Below, one piece after another: positions 8,172 to 16,672 of a stretch of DNA of 64,000 nt. The DNA lies in assembly GCF_000802965.1 (NCBI RefSeq), contig NZ_JSAK01000013.1:124001-188000 (forward strand). Reading direction: 5' to 3'. A model generated the notes under the pieces. It did no database searches. It was not told where the DNA came from and saw only the letters and a list, made by a program, of their open reading frames with translations. Each line of letters begins with the position of its first letter. The first letter of the stretch is position 1. The stretch comes from Pseudomonas fluorescens. Lineage in GTDB: Bacteria > Pseudomonadota > Gammaproteobacteria > Pseudomonadales > Pseudomonadaceae. The translations under genes were made by a program, and so were the position numbers.

Positions 8172-10238
8172 ATGAAAAATAATAATAGCCCGCTACGCCA
8201 TCTGCCCTGGCTGGTGCTGGCAATCATAGGTGCGTGCGCCTTGGGTGTCGTGGCATTGCGCCGAGGTGAGGCAATCAACGCCTTGTGGATTGTGGTCGCT
8301 GCAGTGGCCATCTATCTGGTTGCGTATCGCTACTACAGTCTGTTCATCGCCAACCATGTGATGCAACTCGACCCGCGTCGGGCAACTCCCGCCGTACTCA
8401 AAAATGACGGTCTGGACTACGTTCCAACCAACAAGCATATCCTCTTCGGTCACCACTTCGCGGCCATCGCCGGCGCGGGGCCACTGGTCGGTCCGGTCCT
8501 GGCGGCGCAGATGGGCTACTTGCCCGGTACGCTGTGGCTGATTGCCGGTGTGGTGCTGGCGGGTGCCGTTCAGGACTTCATGGTCCTGTTCATGTCCACC
8601 CGTCGCAACGGTCGCTCCCTGGGCGACATGGTCCGTGAAGAGATGGGCCGCATCCCTGGCACCATCGCGCTGTTCGGCTGCTTCCTGATCATGATCATCA
8701 TCCTCGCGGTGCTGGCGCTGATCGTGGTCAAGGCCCTGGCTGAAAGCCCTTGGGGCATCTTCACAGTAATGGCGACCATCCCGATCGCGATGTTCATGGG
8801 CATTTACATGCGCTACATCCGTCCGGGTCGCATCGGCGAGATCTCCGTGATCGGTGTATTGCTGCTACTGGGTTCGATCTGGCTGGGCGGGCAGATTGCC
8901 GCTGATCCAGTGTGGGCCAAGACGTTCAGCTTCACTGGTGTGCAGATTACCTGGATGCTCATTGGTTACGGTTTCGTCGCTGCCGTTCTGCCGGTGTGGC
9001 TGATTCTGGCACCCCGTGACTACCTCTCCACGTTCCTGAAAATCGGCACCATCATCGCCTTGGCAATCGGCATCCTGGTGACCATGCCCGAGCTGAAAAT
9101 GCCGGCAGTGACCCAGTTCATCGACGGTACCGGACCGGTGTGGAAGGGCGGGTTGTTCCCGTTCCTGTTCATCACCATCGCCTGTGGCGCGGTATCCGGT
9201 TTCCATGCGCTGATCTCCTCCGGCACCACGCCGAAATTGCTGGATAACGAGGTTAACGCCCGTTACATCGGCTACGGCGGCATGCTGATGGAATCGTTCG
9301 TGGCGATCATGGCCATGGTCGCTGCCTCGGTGATCGAGCCAGGCGTGTACTTCGCCATGAACAGCCCGGCCGCCGTGGTCGGCGGTGATGTGGTGGCAGT
9401 GGCGCAGGCAGTCAGCGGTTGGGGCTTTGCGATTACTCCGGAAGCCCTGCAGGCGGTGGCCCACGACATCGGTGAGACCACCATCCTGGCCCGTGCCGGT
9501 GGTGCGCCGACCTTGGCGGTCGGTATCGCGCAGATCCTGCACAGTGTGCTGCCGGGTGAAAACACCATGGCGTTCTGGTACCACTTCGCGATCCTGTTCG
9601 AAGCGCTGTTCATCCTGACGGCAGTCGATGCCGGTACCCGTGCCGGTCGTTTCATGCTGCAAGATTTGCTCGGCTCGTTCGTGCCTTCGCTGAAACGTAC
9701 CGAATCCTGGACCGCCAACCTGATCGCGACCGCTGGTTGCGTGGCCATGTGGGGCTGGCTGCTGTACCAGGGTGTGATCGATCCGCTGGGTGGCATCAAC
9801 ACCTTGTGGCCGCTGTTCGGTATCTCCAACCAGATGCTGGCCGGTATCGCGCTGATGCTCGGCACCGTCGTGCTGATCAAAATGAAACGCCAGCGCTACA
9901 TCTGGGTGACCTTGCTGCCAGCGACATGGTTGCTGATCTGCACCACCACGGCGGGCTTCATCAAGCTGTTCGACGCCAACCCGGCGATCGGTTTCCTGGC
10001 CCTGGCCAAGAAGTACAGCGACGCGCTGGCCAACGGTCAGATCATCGCCCCGGCCAAGGACATCACGCAGATGCAGCACGTGATCTTCAACGCCTACACC
10101 AACGCAACACTGACTGCGCTGTTCCTGTTCGTGGTGTTCAGCATCCTGTTCTATGCACTCAAGGTCGGCATTGCCTCCTGGGGTAAAAAAGAACGCACGG
10201 ATAAAGAATCGCCATTCCAGGCACTGCCGGATGCTTGA
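8172..10238 (+). CDS. cstA: CstA-family carbon starvation / pyruvate transporter
   Basis: A 688-residue inner-membrane protein of the CstA family (members such as E. coli BtsT and CstA take up pyruvate or peptides). It shows many hydrophobic segments and the family motifs [21 protein letters not shown] near the start and [21 protein letters not shown] (shown here without its neighbours) in the second half. The frame opens at 8091, but ATG 8172 ([14 protein letters not shown]) gives the usual family start. Downstream ybdD-type and yjiA-type genes are the standard companions, as in the E. coli btsT-yjiX-yjiA unit. Confidence 0.93.
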   Translation: MKNNNSPLRHLPWLVLAIIGACALGVVALRRGEAINALWIVVAAVAIYLVAYRYYSLFIANHVMQLDPRRATPAVLKNDGLDYVPTNKHILFGHHFAAIAGAGPLVGPVLAAQMGYLPGTLWLIAGVVLAGAVQDFMVLFMSTRRNGRSLGDMVREEMGRIPGTIALFGCFLIMIIILAVLALIVVKALAESPWGIFTVMATIPIAMFMGIYMRYIRPGRIGEISVIGVLLLLGSIWLGGQIAADPVWAKTFSFTGVQITWMLIGYGFVAAVLPVWLILAPRDYLSTFLKIGTIIALAIGILVTMPELKMPAVTQFIDGTGPVWKGGLFPFLFITIACGAVSGFHALISSGTTPKLLDNEVNARYIGYGGMLMESFVAIMAMVAASVIEPGVYFAMNSPAAVVGGDVVAVAQAVSGWGFAITPEALQAVAHDIGETTILARAGGAPTLAVGIAQILHSVLPGENTMAFWYHFAILFEALFILTAVDAGTRAGRFMLQDLLGSFVPSLKRTESWTANLIATAGCVAMWGWLLYQGVIDPLGGINTLWPLFGISNQMLAGIALMLGTVVLIKMKRQRYIWVTLLPATWLLICTTTAGFIKLFDANPAIGFLALAKKYSDALANGQIIAPAKDITQMQHVIFNAYTNATLTALFLFVVFSILFYALKVGIASWGKKERTDKESPFQALPDA

Positions 10239-10252
10239 TCGAGGATTGCAGC

Positions 10253-10450
10253 ATGTTCAATGACCTGAGTCGCCTCGGTAAATACCTCGGTCAGGCCGCG
10301 CGCCTGATGGTCGGCATGCCCGATTACGACAACTACGTCGAGCACATGCAAACCAAACACCCGGACAAACCGGTAATGAGCTACGAGATGTTCTTCCGTG
10401 AACGTCAGGAAGCCCGTTACGGTGGCAAGGGTGGGCCGAAGTGCTGTTGA
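10253..10450 (+). CDS. YbdD/YjiX family small protein
   Basis: A 65-residue protein of the YbdD/YjiX (DUF466) family, which almost always follows cstA-type transporter genes. It has no membrane segment; the family core ([20 protein letters not shown]) and the Cys-rich end KCC are visible. The start ATG at 10253 has GAGGA at 10241-10245, 15 bases after the cstA stop, which indicates co-transcription. Its function is thought to be linked to the transporter but I know of no firm role. Confidence 0.92.
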   Translation: MFNDLSRLGKYLGQAARLMVGMPDYDNYVEHMQTKHPDKPVMSYEMFFRERQEARYGGKGGPKCC

Positions 10451-10478
10451 TTCACGGTACTTAGTCAACACACAACCT

Positions 10479-10547
10479 CTGTAGGAGCCGGTTTGCTGGC
10501 GATGGCGTTCTCGAAATTGCCATCGCCAGCAAGCCGGCTCCTACAGT
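10479..10547. repeat. Paired extragenic palindrome, GTAGGAGCCGGCTTGCTGGCGA type
   Basis: Two inverted copies (CTGTAGGAGCCGGTTTGCTG and its complement) with a 12-15-base centre form one long hairpin between the ybdD-type and yjiA-type genes, inside the presumed operon. Confidence 0.88.
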
Positions 10548-10573
10548 TTTTTCTGCGTCCAGGAGACCCTATT

Positions 10574-11545
10574 TTGTCTGCTCCTATACCCGTCACAATC
10601 CTCAGCGGCTTTCTCGGCGCTGGCAAAACCACGCTGCTGCGCCATCTGCTCAAAGCCGAGCACGGCCTGAAGATCGCCGTGATCGAAAACGAATTCAGCG
10701 ACGCCGGCATCGACACCCAACTGTTGGGCGAGGAGCCGGTGCAAGTGATGACGCTGTCCAACGGCTGCGTCTGCTGCACCATCCACACAGACCTGACCAA
10801 GGCCTTGTACCTGCTGCTCGAACGCCTCGACAGTGGCGAAATCGCCTTCGACCGACTGGTGATCGAATGCACCGGTTTGGCCGATCCGGCACCGGTGGCG
10901 CAGACCTTTTTCATCGATGAGGAATTGCGCGAGCGCTACATTCTCGACGGCATCATCACCCTGGTGGATGCGGCGCACGCCGAAACGCACCTGACCCAGA
11001 CCATCGCCCAGGCGCAAATCGGTTTTGCCGACCGTTTGCTGGTGAGCAAACGCGATCTGGTGGACGAGCCGACCTTCAACGCATTGAGCGAACGCCTGAC
11101 CCGAATCAACCGTCGCGCGCCGATTCGTGTGGTCGACCACGGCAACATCGACTTGGCCGAACTGCTCGATGTTCGCGGCTTCAATCTCAATGCCGACCTC
11201 GGTGGCGGTGTGAGTTTGCGCCCGGTGAGCCAAGCCCCGTCCATCGACCGCATTTCCAGCCTGGTGCTGCGCACAGACAAACCGCTGGATATCGACAAAC
11301 TCAGCGAGTTCATGAACGAGCTGCTGGAAGACCATGGCAAGCAATTGCTGCGCTACAAAGGTGTGTTGAACATCCTTGGCGAGCCACGGCGAATGGTGTT
11401 TCAAGGCGTGCTGAAGCTTTATGGTTTCGACTGGGATACCGAGTGGGCCGAAGACGAAGTGCGCGAGAGCGTGATTGTGTTCATTGCCGATGATCTGCCG
11501 GAAAAGAAAATTCGTGAGGGGTTTGCACGAGTAGCGGCGGAATGA
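10574..11545 (+). CDS. yjiA: COG0523-family GTPase (YjiA-like metal chaperone)
   Basis: A 323-residue G3E-family GTPase of the CobW/YjiA group, associated with metal handling. Walker A GFLGAGKT is at 12-19 and the metal-binding CxCC motif (C65, C67, C68 in NGCVCCT) is intact. The longest frame starts at ATG 10493, but that would translate the palindrome; TTG at 10574 has AGGAG at 10561-10565 with 8-base spacing and gives MSAPIPVTILSGF, which fits the family. It follows cstA and the ybdD-type gene, like yjiA in E. coli; its precise substrate metal is not visible from sequence. Confidence 0.9.
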   Translation: MSAPIPVTILSGFLGAGKTTLLRHLLKAEHGLKIAVIENEFSDAGIDTQLLGEEPVQVMTLSNGCVCCTIHTDLTKALYLLLERLDSGEIAFDRLVIECTGLADPAPVAQTFFIDEELRERYILDGIITLVDAAHAETHLTQTIAQAQIGFADRLLVSKRDLVDEPTFNALSERLTRINRRAPIRVVDHGNIDLAELLDVRGFNLNADLGGGVSLRPVSQAPSIDRISSLVLRTDKPLDIDKLSEFMNELLEDHGKQLLRYKGVLNILGEPRRMVFQGVLKLYGFDWDTEWAEDEVRESVIVFIADDLPEKKIREGFARVAAE

Positions 11546-11805
11546 GCCTGTTAAAGGGTGTTGTTTAGTTATATTTTTATAAATATTTATTTGGCGGTTC
11601 TGTTGGGTTGTCAGGGAGTTTGGGGTTTTGGTTGTTGCTGTATGTGTAAATTGTAAGTGGGTTGTTGATTTTTGTTACTTGCTCGTAGCGGGTAAGTGAG
11701 TGGTGAGTTTACATTTGGTTCGAATTGATTGGCGGTGGCAGAGTGTTTTGAGTGATAACTTTAATGGCGCCAAACAAGGCGACTAATAATTATCAGGAGA
11801 AATTT
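11546..11805. other. G+T-skewed leader region upstream of the lanthipeptide precursor gene
   Basis: The 260 bases before lanA contain an AT-rich start and then about 120 bases with very few C on this strand (mostly G and T). A possible RNA hairpin, ACTTGCTCG-TAG-CGGGTAAGT (11677-11697, with two G-T pairs), lies within it. I found no -35/-10 pair I would defend, although the lanA promoter should be here. There is no clear terminator after yjiA. Confidence 0.5.
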
Positions 11806-11958
11806 ATGCAAGAGCAAATCATGGATCTGTCCGGTGAACTGGATGCCGAGTTCGAAGCTTACGTAAGCGCCGCTGATGCCAATGTCGGTGGTGAAGGCAT
11901 GTGCACCAACATGTCGTGCGGAACCTTGCATTGCACGGTCCTGGGCTGCGGCTGCTAA
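11806..11958 (+). CDS. lanA: Class II lanthipeptide precursor peptide (LanA)
   Basis: A 50-residue peptide that I interpret as the substrate of the adjacent LanM. The acidic leader (residues 1-29) contains ELDAEFEAYV and ends in a double glycine (G28-G29) like class II leaders. The core region is rich in Cys and Thr: EGM followed by CTNMSCGTLHCTVLGCGC, with Cys 33, 38, 43, 48, 50, Thr 34, 40, 44 and Ser 37. The start ATG 11806 has AGGAGA at 11795-11800. The stop lies 60 bases before lanM, with a strong hairpin between. T40-C43 and T44-C48 are natural ring pairs; C33-T34 recalls the N-terminal Cys-Thr of mersacidin. Assignment rests on the neighbour and composition, not on a database hit; the symbol is generic. 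Confidence 0.87.
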   Translation: MQEQIMDLSGELDAEFEAYVSAADANVGGEGMCTNMSCGTLHCTVLGCGC

Positions 11959-11970
11959 CTTCCCCCTAAT

Positions 11971-11997
11971 GCAGGGTGGGTCATAGACCCACCTTGC
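11971..11997 (+). terminator. Hairpin between lanA and lanM (probable attenuator)
   Basis: GCAGGGTGGGT-CATAG-ACCCACCTTGC forms an 11-bp stem with one G-T pair and a 5-base loop, followed by TTTAT. It is a weak or partial terminator; such hairpins between precursor and synthetase genes commonly keep the precursor mRNA in excess. It ends 20 bases before the lanM start. Confidence 0.75.
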
Positions 11998-12017
11998 TTT
12001 ATCACGAGCGGTTAGCA

Positions 12018-15000
12018 ATGTTGACTGATGTTTTGAATTTCACTGAACATAAAACATGGGGCGTGAAATCAGCGCTGGATCAAGAAGCGCTGCGCAAGAG
12101 TCTCGAACTTTTACACAAAAATGATTACGCCACTCTGCGTCATTTCGGTGTCGACCGAAAAAAATTACTTGAGAGTGTTTATTTGCTTGAATCCTCGGAT
12201 AACCAAGGGGTTTCGCCGGCAGTTCAAACTCTTCAAGATAAAGTCAGAAGCCTTTCTTTGTTACCGGTTGAGTGCGATATAAATGGCGAAGAAAATTTCG
12301 GCCGGTTTTGTGCTTCGTGGTATGGGTACTTCAAGTATTCTTTCGAGCAAAACGGTAAATACAATTCTGCTTGTAAGTTAATTGATGTAATGACTTTTTT
12401 GTCAAGTGTACGCCCGTATATAACGGCCCGGGTGAAGTACTTGGCGGAAAAATCGCTGGTTCATCAGTTAAACAGTCGGATTGCCGACGGCGCCGAGCTG
12501 GATCTTGAATCGTTTGACCAGACGCTAGTAGACGAGACGCTGGTTGAATTTCTGGGCGCATACCCGGTGCTGGCACGTTTGCTGGTGGATTTGATCGAAG
12601 ACACGGTGGCCTACCTTTACAAAGTCATCGAGCATTTCGCAGAAGATTTCAATCGGCTCGGACCGGCTTTTGAGTTGGCCGCAAAGCGGATCGACTCGAT
12701 ACTCCTCGGCCAGGGAGACGCCCATGCCAATGGCGAAACGGTCTGTTTCATTCAGGTCGGTGGTCAGTCGCTGGTGTACAAGCCAAGGAGCAATAGCGAG
12801 GCGTTTTTTTACAATGCATTGCTGCATCACCTACATGACAGGACCGGAGATCCCGGTTTCGCCATTTACGCTCCGGTCATGGTGTCTCGGGAAAACCGTT
12901 GCTGGATCGAAAAAATCGAGAATCTGCCTTGTGAATCGGAAGCGGAACTGGCCCTTTTCTTCCAGCGCCTAGGCACCCAGGTCGCGGTTATTCACGCCTT
13001 GAACGGCATCGATTTTCACTACGAAAACCTGATCGCCTGTGGCAGTAGCCCGGTGATGATCGATCTGGAGTGCCTGTTCACGTCGTCCATGATCGATTTG
13101 CGGACCAATCTGCCCCACAGCCGTGCGCTGTTCAAAACCATCAAGCTCAATGGGCAGTCAGTATTTTCCAGTGGCTTCGTGCCTTATTCACCGGACTCTG
13201 ACAATGACTACAGCGGCCTGAGCATACAGCAACAATTTGCGGGGAAAAGAAAACAGCTGGTCCGCGAACAAGGCTTTTACCGCTTGAAAAAAGTCGACTT
13301 CGACAGTCATCCGGTTATTCGGCACCTGCCCGCTTTCAATGGCGAGACGCATTCTGTCACTGACTACAAAGACGCATTTCTCCTCGGTTTCGAGCGCGGT
13401 TACGATGAATTGATCAATCACCGGGACGCGCTAGTGGAATTGCTCGCGCAGCATGCCGGGACGTTGAAAACCCGCGTCCTGATCAAAAATACCCAGCGTT
13501 ACGCGGACTTCATCGCGATGATGCTCCATCCGCGCTTTACCCGCTGCGGGGTGCAGCATGAGTTGCTGCTGGCGACCTTATGGTCGGATCTGAGCGAAAC
13601 ACTCAACGATTACAACATTCCCAAGCATGAAATCGATGATCTGAAGAAAGCCAACATTCCGTGTTTCACCCTACCTTTGCTTTCCAGTCATTTGATCAAT
13701 TCCCATGGCGAGGCAGTGGCCCCGTTGGCCATCGAACGCCCGTTCAACAGTTGCCGCCGGAAGCTGGAACACCTGTCTTGCGCCGACAAAGCATTGCAAA
13801 TTCATATTTTGCAGATGTGTCTATTCCCCGTCGCCAATGAGGCGTTGCCACTCAACCGCGCACATCATTTGAAAGCGGTGCCGGAGTTGAACCGGGCGCA
13901 GTACCTCGAAGGCGCCGTTAACATTGCCGGGGTCATCGAGAGACTGCGCATCGACGGCGAAGAGGGGGATGTAGCCTGGACATTCATGGACACGCACCCA
14001 CGAACCCAGCGTCATTTCATTACGCCCATGGGCAGCGGTTTGTACAACGGCATGGGCGGCTTGGCGATTTTCTTTCTAAGTTTGTTCCGCACCAGCGGTT
14101 CGGCGCGATATCTGAGCGACGCCGAGAGAATCCTGTGCGCGATGACCAAGTCCCAAGGCCATTTCCCCAGCGAGTCGAGCGTCAGTGCTTATTTCGGCCT
14201 GACCTCGTATCTGTACGTTCTGGTCAATTACCAAATAATCACCGGTCGCCATACTTACCAAGCGATCATTGAGGAGCAGTTGCTCAAACTGGAAGATTTT
14301 CCACAGGACGGCGACGAGTTCGATTTCATTCACGGTTGGTGCGGGGCCGTGATCGTGTTGGTGAACCTCTATCAACTTGAAAAGCGCGAAACCCTACGGC
14401 CTCTTATCGAAAAGTTCTCGCAGGTCATTCAATCCGCGCTGACACTGGAAAACGGAACATTGTTGCTCAAGGCGACGGGCAAACCGCTGTGGACGGGTTT
14501 TTCCCACGGTATTTCCGGTGTCTTGATGGCCCTGGGCAAGGTCTGGGAAGTGACGAAAGATCCACTTCTGCCAGGAGTGATCGCCCAGTGGGTGCAGGCA
14601 GAGAACCGCCTTACGGTGGACGGTTTCTGGCTTGATCTGCGGGAGAGCGCAAAGTCTTCTACCACGATCAAGTGGTGTCATGGCGACGCGGGCATTCTGC
14701 TTTGTCGACGCTGGTTGCTCCAATCGATGGCCGACGTGCTGGACGTCGAAACCAGGGTAACGCTCGAACAGGATGCAGAACGTTGCGAACGTCATCTCTG
14801 GGAACAGGGGCTGGAGTCTGGTTACAGCCTGTGTCACGGGGATTTCGGCAATCTTGTGTGCTTGCTGAAACTCTACCGCGACACCCACAACGACGCGGGT
14901 GTCGCAAAGGTAAAACGCGCGCTCTCTCAGGTCGCCCATAACTTCTTCAATGAAGACTTTCTCGAGGAGCGCAATGTCCCCGATCTGGGAATGATGCTGG

Positions 15001-15098
15001 GGATTGCCGGCGTCGGCCAGGCCTTGTTGCATGCTGCGGACGACAGTTTGCCAGAGGTGTTGTCGTTGGACTTCGCAAGGTTTAACCCGGCCGATTGA
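12018..15098 (+). CDS. lanM: Class II lanthipeptide synthetase LanM (bifunctional dehydratase/cyclase)
   Basis: A 1,026-residue enzyme that dehydrates Ser/Thr of the precursor by phosphorylation and elimination and then forms thioether rings. The N-terminal kinase-like dehydratase domain (DUF4135) shows D234 and H236 (GDAHANG), K255 (YKPR), D332, H334, N337 (IDFHYENL) and D349, E351 (MIDLECLF). The C-terminal LanC-like domain has H830 (SHGISG) and the zinc ligands C887 (WCHGDAG) and C939-H940 (LCHGDFGN). The length matches full LanM proteins. ATG 12018 is chosen over the upstream frame opening at 11976, because that would lie in the hairpin. The first third has more AT-rich codons than the backbone, consistent with transfer. 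No LanT, LanFEG, LanP or LanR genes adjoin it. Confidence 0.95.
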   Translation: MLTDVLNFTEHKTWGVKSALDQEALRKSLELLHKNDYATLRHFGVDRKKLLESVYLLESSDNQGVSPAVQTLQDKVRSLSLLPVECDINGEENFGRFCASWYGYFKYSFEQNGKYNSACKLIDVMTFLSSVRPYITARVKYLAEKSLVHQLNSRIADGAELDLESFDQTLVDETLVEFLGAYPVLARLLVDLIEDTVAYLYKVIEHFAEDFNRLGPAFELAAKRIDSILLGQGDAHANGETVCFIQVGGQSLVYKPRSNSEAFFYNALLHHLHDRTGDPGFAIYAPVMVSRENRCWIEKIENLPCESEAELALFFQRLGTQVAVIHALNGIDFHYENLIACGSSPVMIDLECLFTSSMIDLRTNLPHSRALFKTIKLNGQSVFSSGFVPYSPDSDNDYSGLSIQQQFAGKRKQLVREQGFYRLKKVDFDSHPVIRHLPAFNGETHSVTDYKDAFLLGFERGYDELINHRDALVELLAQHAGTLKTRVLIKNTQRYADFIAMMLHPRFTRCGVQHELLLATLWSDLSETLNDYNIPKHEIDDLKKANIPCFTLPLLSSHLINSHGEAVAPLAIERPFNSCRRKLEHLSCADKALQIHILQMCLFPVANEALPLNRAHHLKAVPELNRAQYLEGAVNIAGVIERLRIDGEEGDVAWTFMDTHPRTQRHFITPMGSGLYNGMGGLAIFFLSLFRTSGSARYLSDAERILCAMTKSQGHFPSESSVSAYFGLTSYLYVLVNYQIITGRHTYQAIIEEQLLKLEDFPQDGDEFDFIHGWCGAVIVLVNLYQLEKRETLRPLIEKFSQVIQSALTLENGTLLLKATGKPLWTGFSHGISGVLMALGKVWEVTKDPLLPGVIAQWVQAENRLTVDGFWLDLRESAKSSTTIKWCHGDAGILLCRRWLLQSMADVLDVETRVTLEQDAERCERHLWEQGLESGYSLCHGDFGNLVCLLKLYRDTHNDAGVAKVKRALSQVAHNFFNEDFLEERNVPDLGMMLGIAGVGQALLHAADDSLPEVLSLDFARFNPAD

Positions 15099-15125
15099 GC
15101 TTTCTCTGATTAGAAAACAGGGGGG

Positions 15126-15150
15126 ACCGGTCATCACTGGCCGGTTTCTT
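15126..15150. terminator. Terminator after lanM, convergent with the GntR gene
   Basis: ACCGGTCA-TCAC-TGGCCGGT is an 8-bp stem with one G-T pair, followed by TTCTTATT. It ends the lanAM unit and touches the stop codon of the opposing regulator gene. Confidence 0.8.
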
Positions 15151-15850
15151 ATTGCTGTGTGCTGACCAGACTTTGTTCGATTTCATCCAGATGCTGGTTG
15201 ATCAATCGCACTGCGGTAGCGATTTCAGTTTGTTCCAGGGCATCGACGATTGCGGCCTGTCGGCGCCAGCAACAATAGCCTTCAATGTTTGTCGCGAACC
15301 GTGCAATCGCCAAAGAGGTTAATGGCACCAGGCTGCCAATGAAGTTCGCTAGCGGATTATTGCCGGCCATGCTCGCCAGTTGCAGGTGAAACTCACCCGA
15401 CAGTCGGATTGCCGGTCCGCGCTGACCACGATCCTGATATTTGCGTTGCTCATCTATCAGGTCACGCAATGTGTTCAGGTCGCCGGGGCGATGGTGCTGG
15501 CCGGCAAGTTGAACGAGCGTGGTCTCGGCCAGGCGTCGTGCGTGCAATACCTGTCGGGTTTGCTCGCAAGTTGGCGCTGCGATGCGCGGGCGATGATTGG
15601 GCCGCAGGATGACCACTTGCTCATGGTACAGGCGCACCAACACCCGGCGTATTTCACTGCGGCCAGCACCGAACATCTGTCCCAGGCTGTCTTCGGTAAA
15701 GCGGCTGGCAGAATCAATGCGCTGATCAAGAATGGCGTCGAAAATCTGTGAATAAAGGTCCTCAGCCGAAAGCTTCTGGCCACGGACGCGGGAAAAGGGC
15801 AGGGCCGTAGGTGTGTCGCGGTTGTATTGCGCTGAGGCGAAGCTGTTCAT
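15149..15850 (-). CDS. GntR-family regulator, FadR-type (FCD domain)
   Basis: A 233-residue DNA-binding regulator with an N-terminal winged helix (LYSQIFDAILDQRIDSASRF, then GAGRSEIRRVLVRL) and a C-terminal all-helical FCD ligand domain (residues about 90-225; AIRLSGEFHLQLASMAGNNPL carries the usual metal-binding His). The frame is open from 15895, but ATG 15850 has GGAG 11 bases upstream and avoids a long overlap with the next gene. It is the last gene of a dctA-type/GntR/GntR run on the minus strand. Ligand unknown; control of the symporter gene or of lanAM next door is possible but unproven. Confidence 0.85.
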   Translation of the reverse strand: MNSFASAQYNRDTPTALPFSRVRGQKLSAEDLYSQIFDAILDQRIDSASRFTEDSLGQMFGAGRSEIRRVLVRLYHEQVVILRPNHRPRIAAPTCEQTRQVLHARRLAETTLVQLAGQHHRPGDLNTLRDLIDEQRKYQDRGQRGPAIRLSGEFHLQLASMAGNNPLANFIGSLVPLTSLAIARFATNIEGYCCWRRQAAIVDALEQTEIATAVRLINQHLDEIEQSLVSTQQ

Positions 15851-15875
15851 GGCCTGTCTCCGGTTCGAGGAGGAT

Positions 15876-16580
15876 TCAACTGCGGAGGTTGTCATCCGGA
15901 ATGTTCAATTCGATGCCCATTCGCTGGCCTTCGCGAAGGATGTGCCGACGCATTTCGGCGCTGGCCTGGGCGCTGTTCTTGCTGCGAATCGCCCGCACCA
16001 CGGCTTCGTTTTCTTCTAGCCGTTCAGCCAGGTGCTCCGGGGAATTGCGCAGCACCTCGGCACTTTGCTTGAGGGCGTTGCTGGTCTGCTGCACCACGCT
16101 CTGGAAGATCGGATTCGACGTCAGCGTGAACAGCTCCTCGTGGAACGCGATGTAAGCGTTCACGCCGGCCTCGCTGTCGTTGGCTTCCAGGGCTTCGCGC
16201 ATGTCCATCAGGGTCAGGCGCAGTTGCCCGACTTCCTTGCTGCTGATGGATTGCGCCACCAGGCCGACGATGAACGGCTCAAGGGTGTAGCGCAGTTGCA
16301 GCACGTCTTCCAGGCTCGCCGCAGCCACTGCGCTGTCGTGGGTCTGGCTGTCGCTTAGGTTGGCTTCCAGCACCACCACGCCTTTGCCCGGCATCGACCG
16401 AACCAGGCCAAGGGTTTCCAGCACGATCACCGCTTCACGCAGGCTCGGGCGGCTGATGCCCAGTTGCTCGGCCAGTTCACGTTGCCCCGGCAACATTTCG
16501 CCGGAGCGCCACTGACCGCGGGCCAGTGCGGCCCGAAGTTTTTCTACGACGGAATTTACGACGGTTGATGTACTAATCAC
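15876..16580 (-). CDS. GntR-family regulator, FadR-type
   Basis: A 234-residue FadR-subfamily repressor. The winged helix is clear (ARGQWRSGEMLPGQRELAEQ, then ISRPSLREAVIVLETLGLV), followed by an FCD domain with the HEELFTLTSNPIF motif. It lies 92 bases downstream of the symporter gene on the same strand, with one palindrome in between, and is followed 25 bases later by a second GntR gene. It is the obvious candidate to bind the GGTCTKACC sites upstream of the symporter gene; FadR/PdhR-type operators have the form GGT-N3-ACC (family knowledge). Confidence 0.92.
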   Translation of the reverse strand: MISTSTVVNSVVEKLRAALARGQWRSGEMLPGQRELAEQLGISRPSLREAVIVLETLGLVRSMPGKGVVVLEANLSDSQTHDSAVAAASLEDVLQLRYTLEPFIVGLVAQSISSKEVGQLRLTLMDMREALEANDSEAGVNAYIAFHEELFTLTSNPIFQSVVQQTSNALKQSAEVLRNSPEHLAERLEENEAVVRAIRSKNSAQASAEMRRHILREGQRMGIELNIPDDNLRS

Positions 16581-16626
16581 TTGATTGCTCCATGAGCCTG
16601 TAAGGGCGGTATCGCAGGCAGGATCA

Positions 16627-16664
16627 AAAAATCAAAAGATCGCAGCCTGCGGCAGCTCCTGCAG
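16627..16664. repeat. Single extragenic palindrome, CTGCCGCAGGCTGCGATC type
   Basis: AATCAAAAGATCGCAGCCTGCGGCAGCTCCTGCAG in one copy only (more than one half of a pair is not visible). It lies between the symporter gene and the first GntR gene. Confidence 0.75.
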
Positions 16665-16672
16665 TGGTGAAC

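Noticed and set aside
10493..10573. Upstream ATG extension of the yjiA-type gene
   Set aside because: It would translate the extragenic palindrome; the TTG at 10574 has a good ribosome binding site and the family start.
11725..11757. Possible sigma-70 or sigma-54 promoter for lanA
   Set aside because: TTGATT has no acceptable -10 at 16-18 bases, and TGGCAGAGTGTTTTGA misses key -24/-12 bases; I would not defend either.
11752..11805. N-terminal extension of the lanA frame
   Set aside because: The in-frame extension lacks a ribosome binding site, while ATG 11806 has AGGAGA at the right distance.
15149..15895. GntR genes as LanR-type regulators of lanAM
   Set aside because: They are arranged with the symporter gene and have its operator-like sites; nothing in the lanA upstream region matches GGT-N3-ACC, so the link is kept only as speculation.
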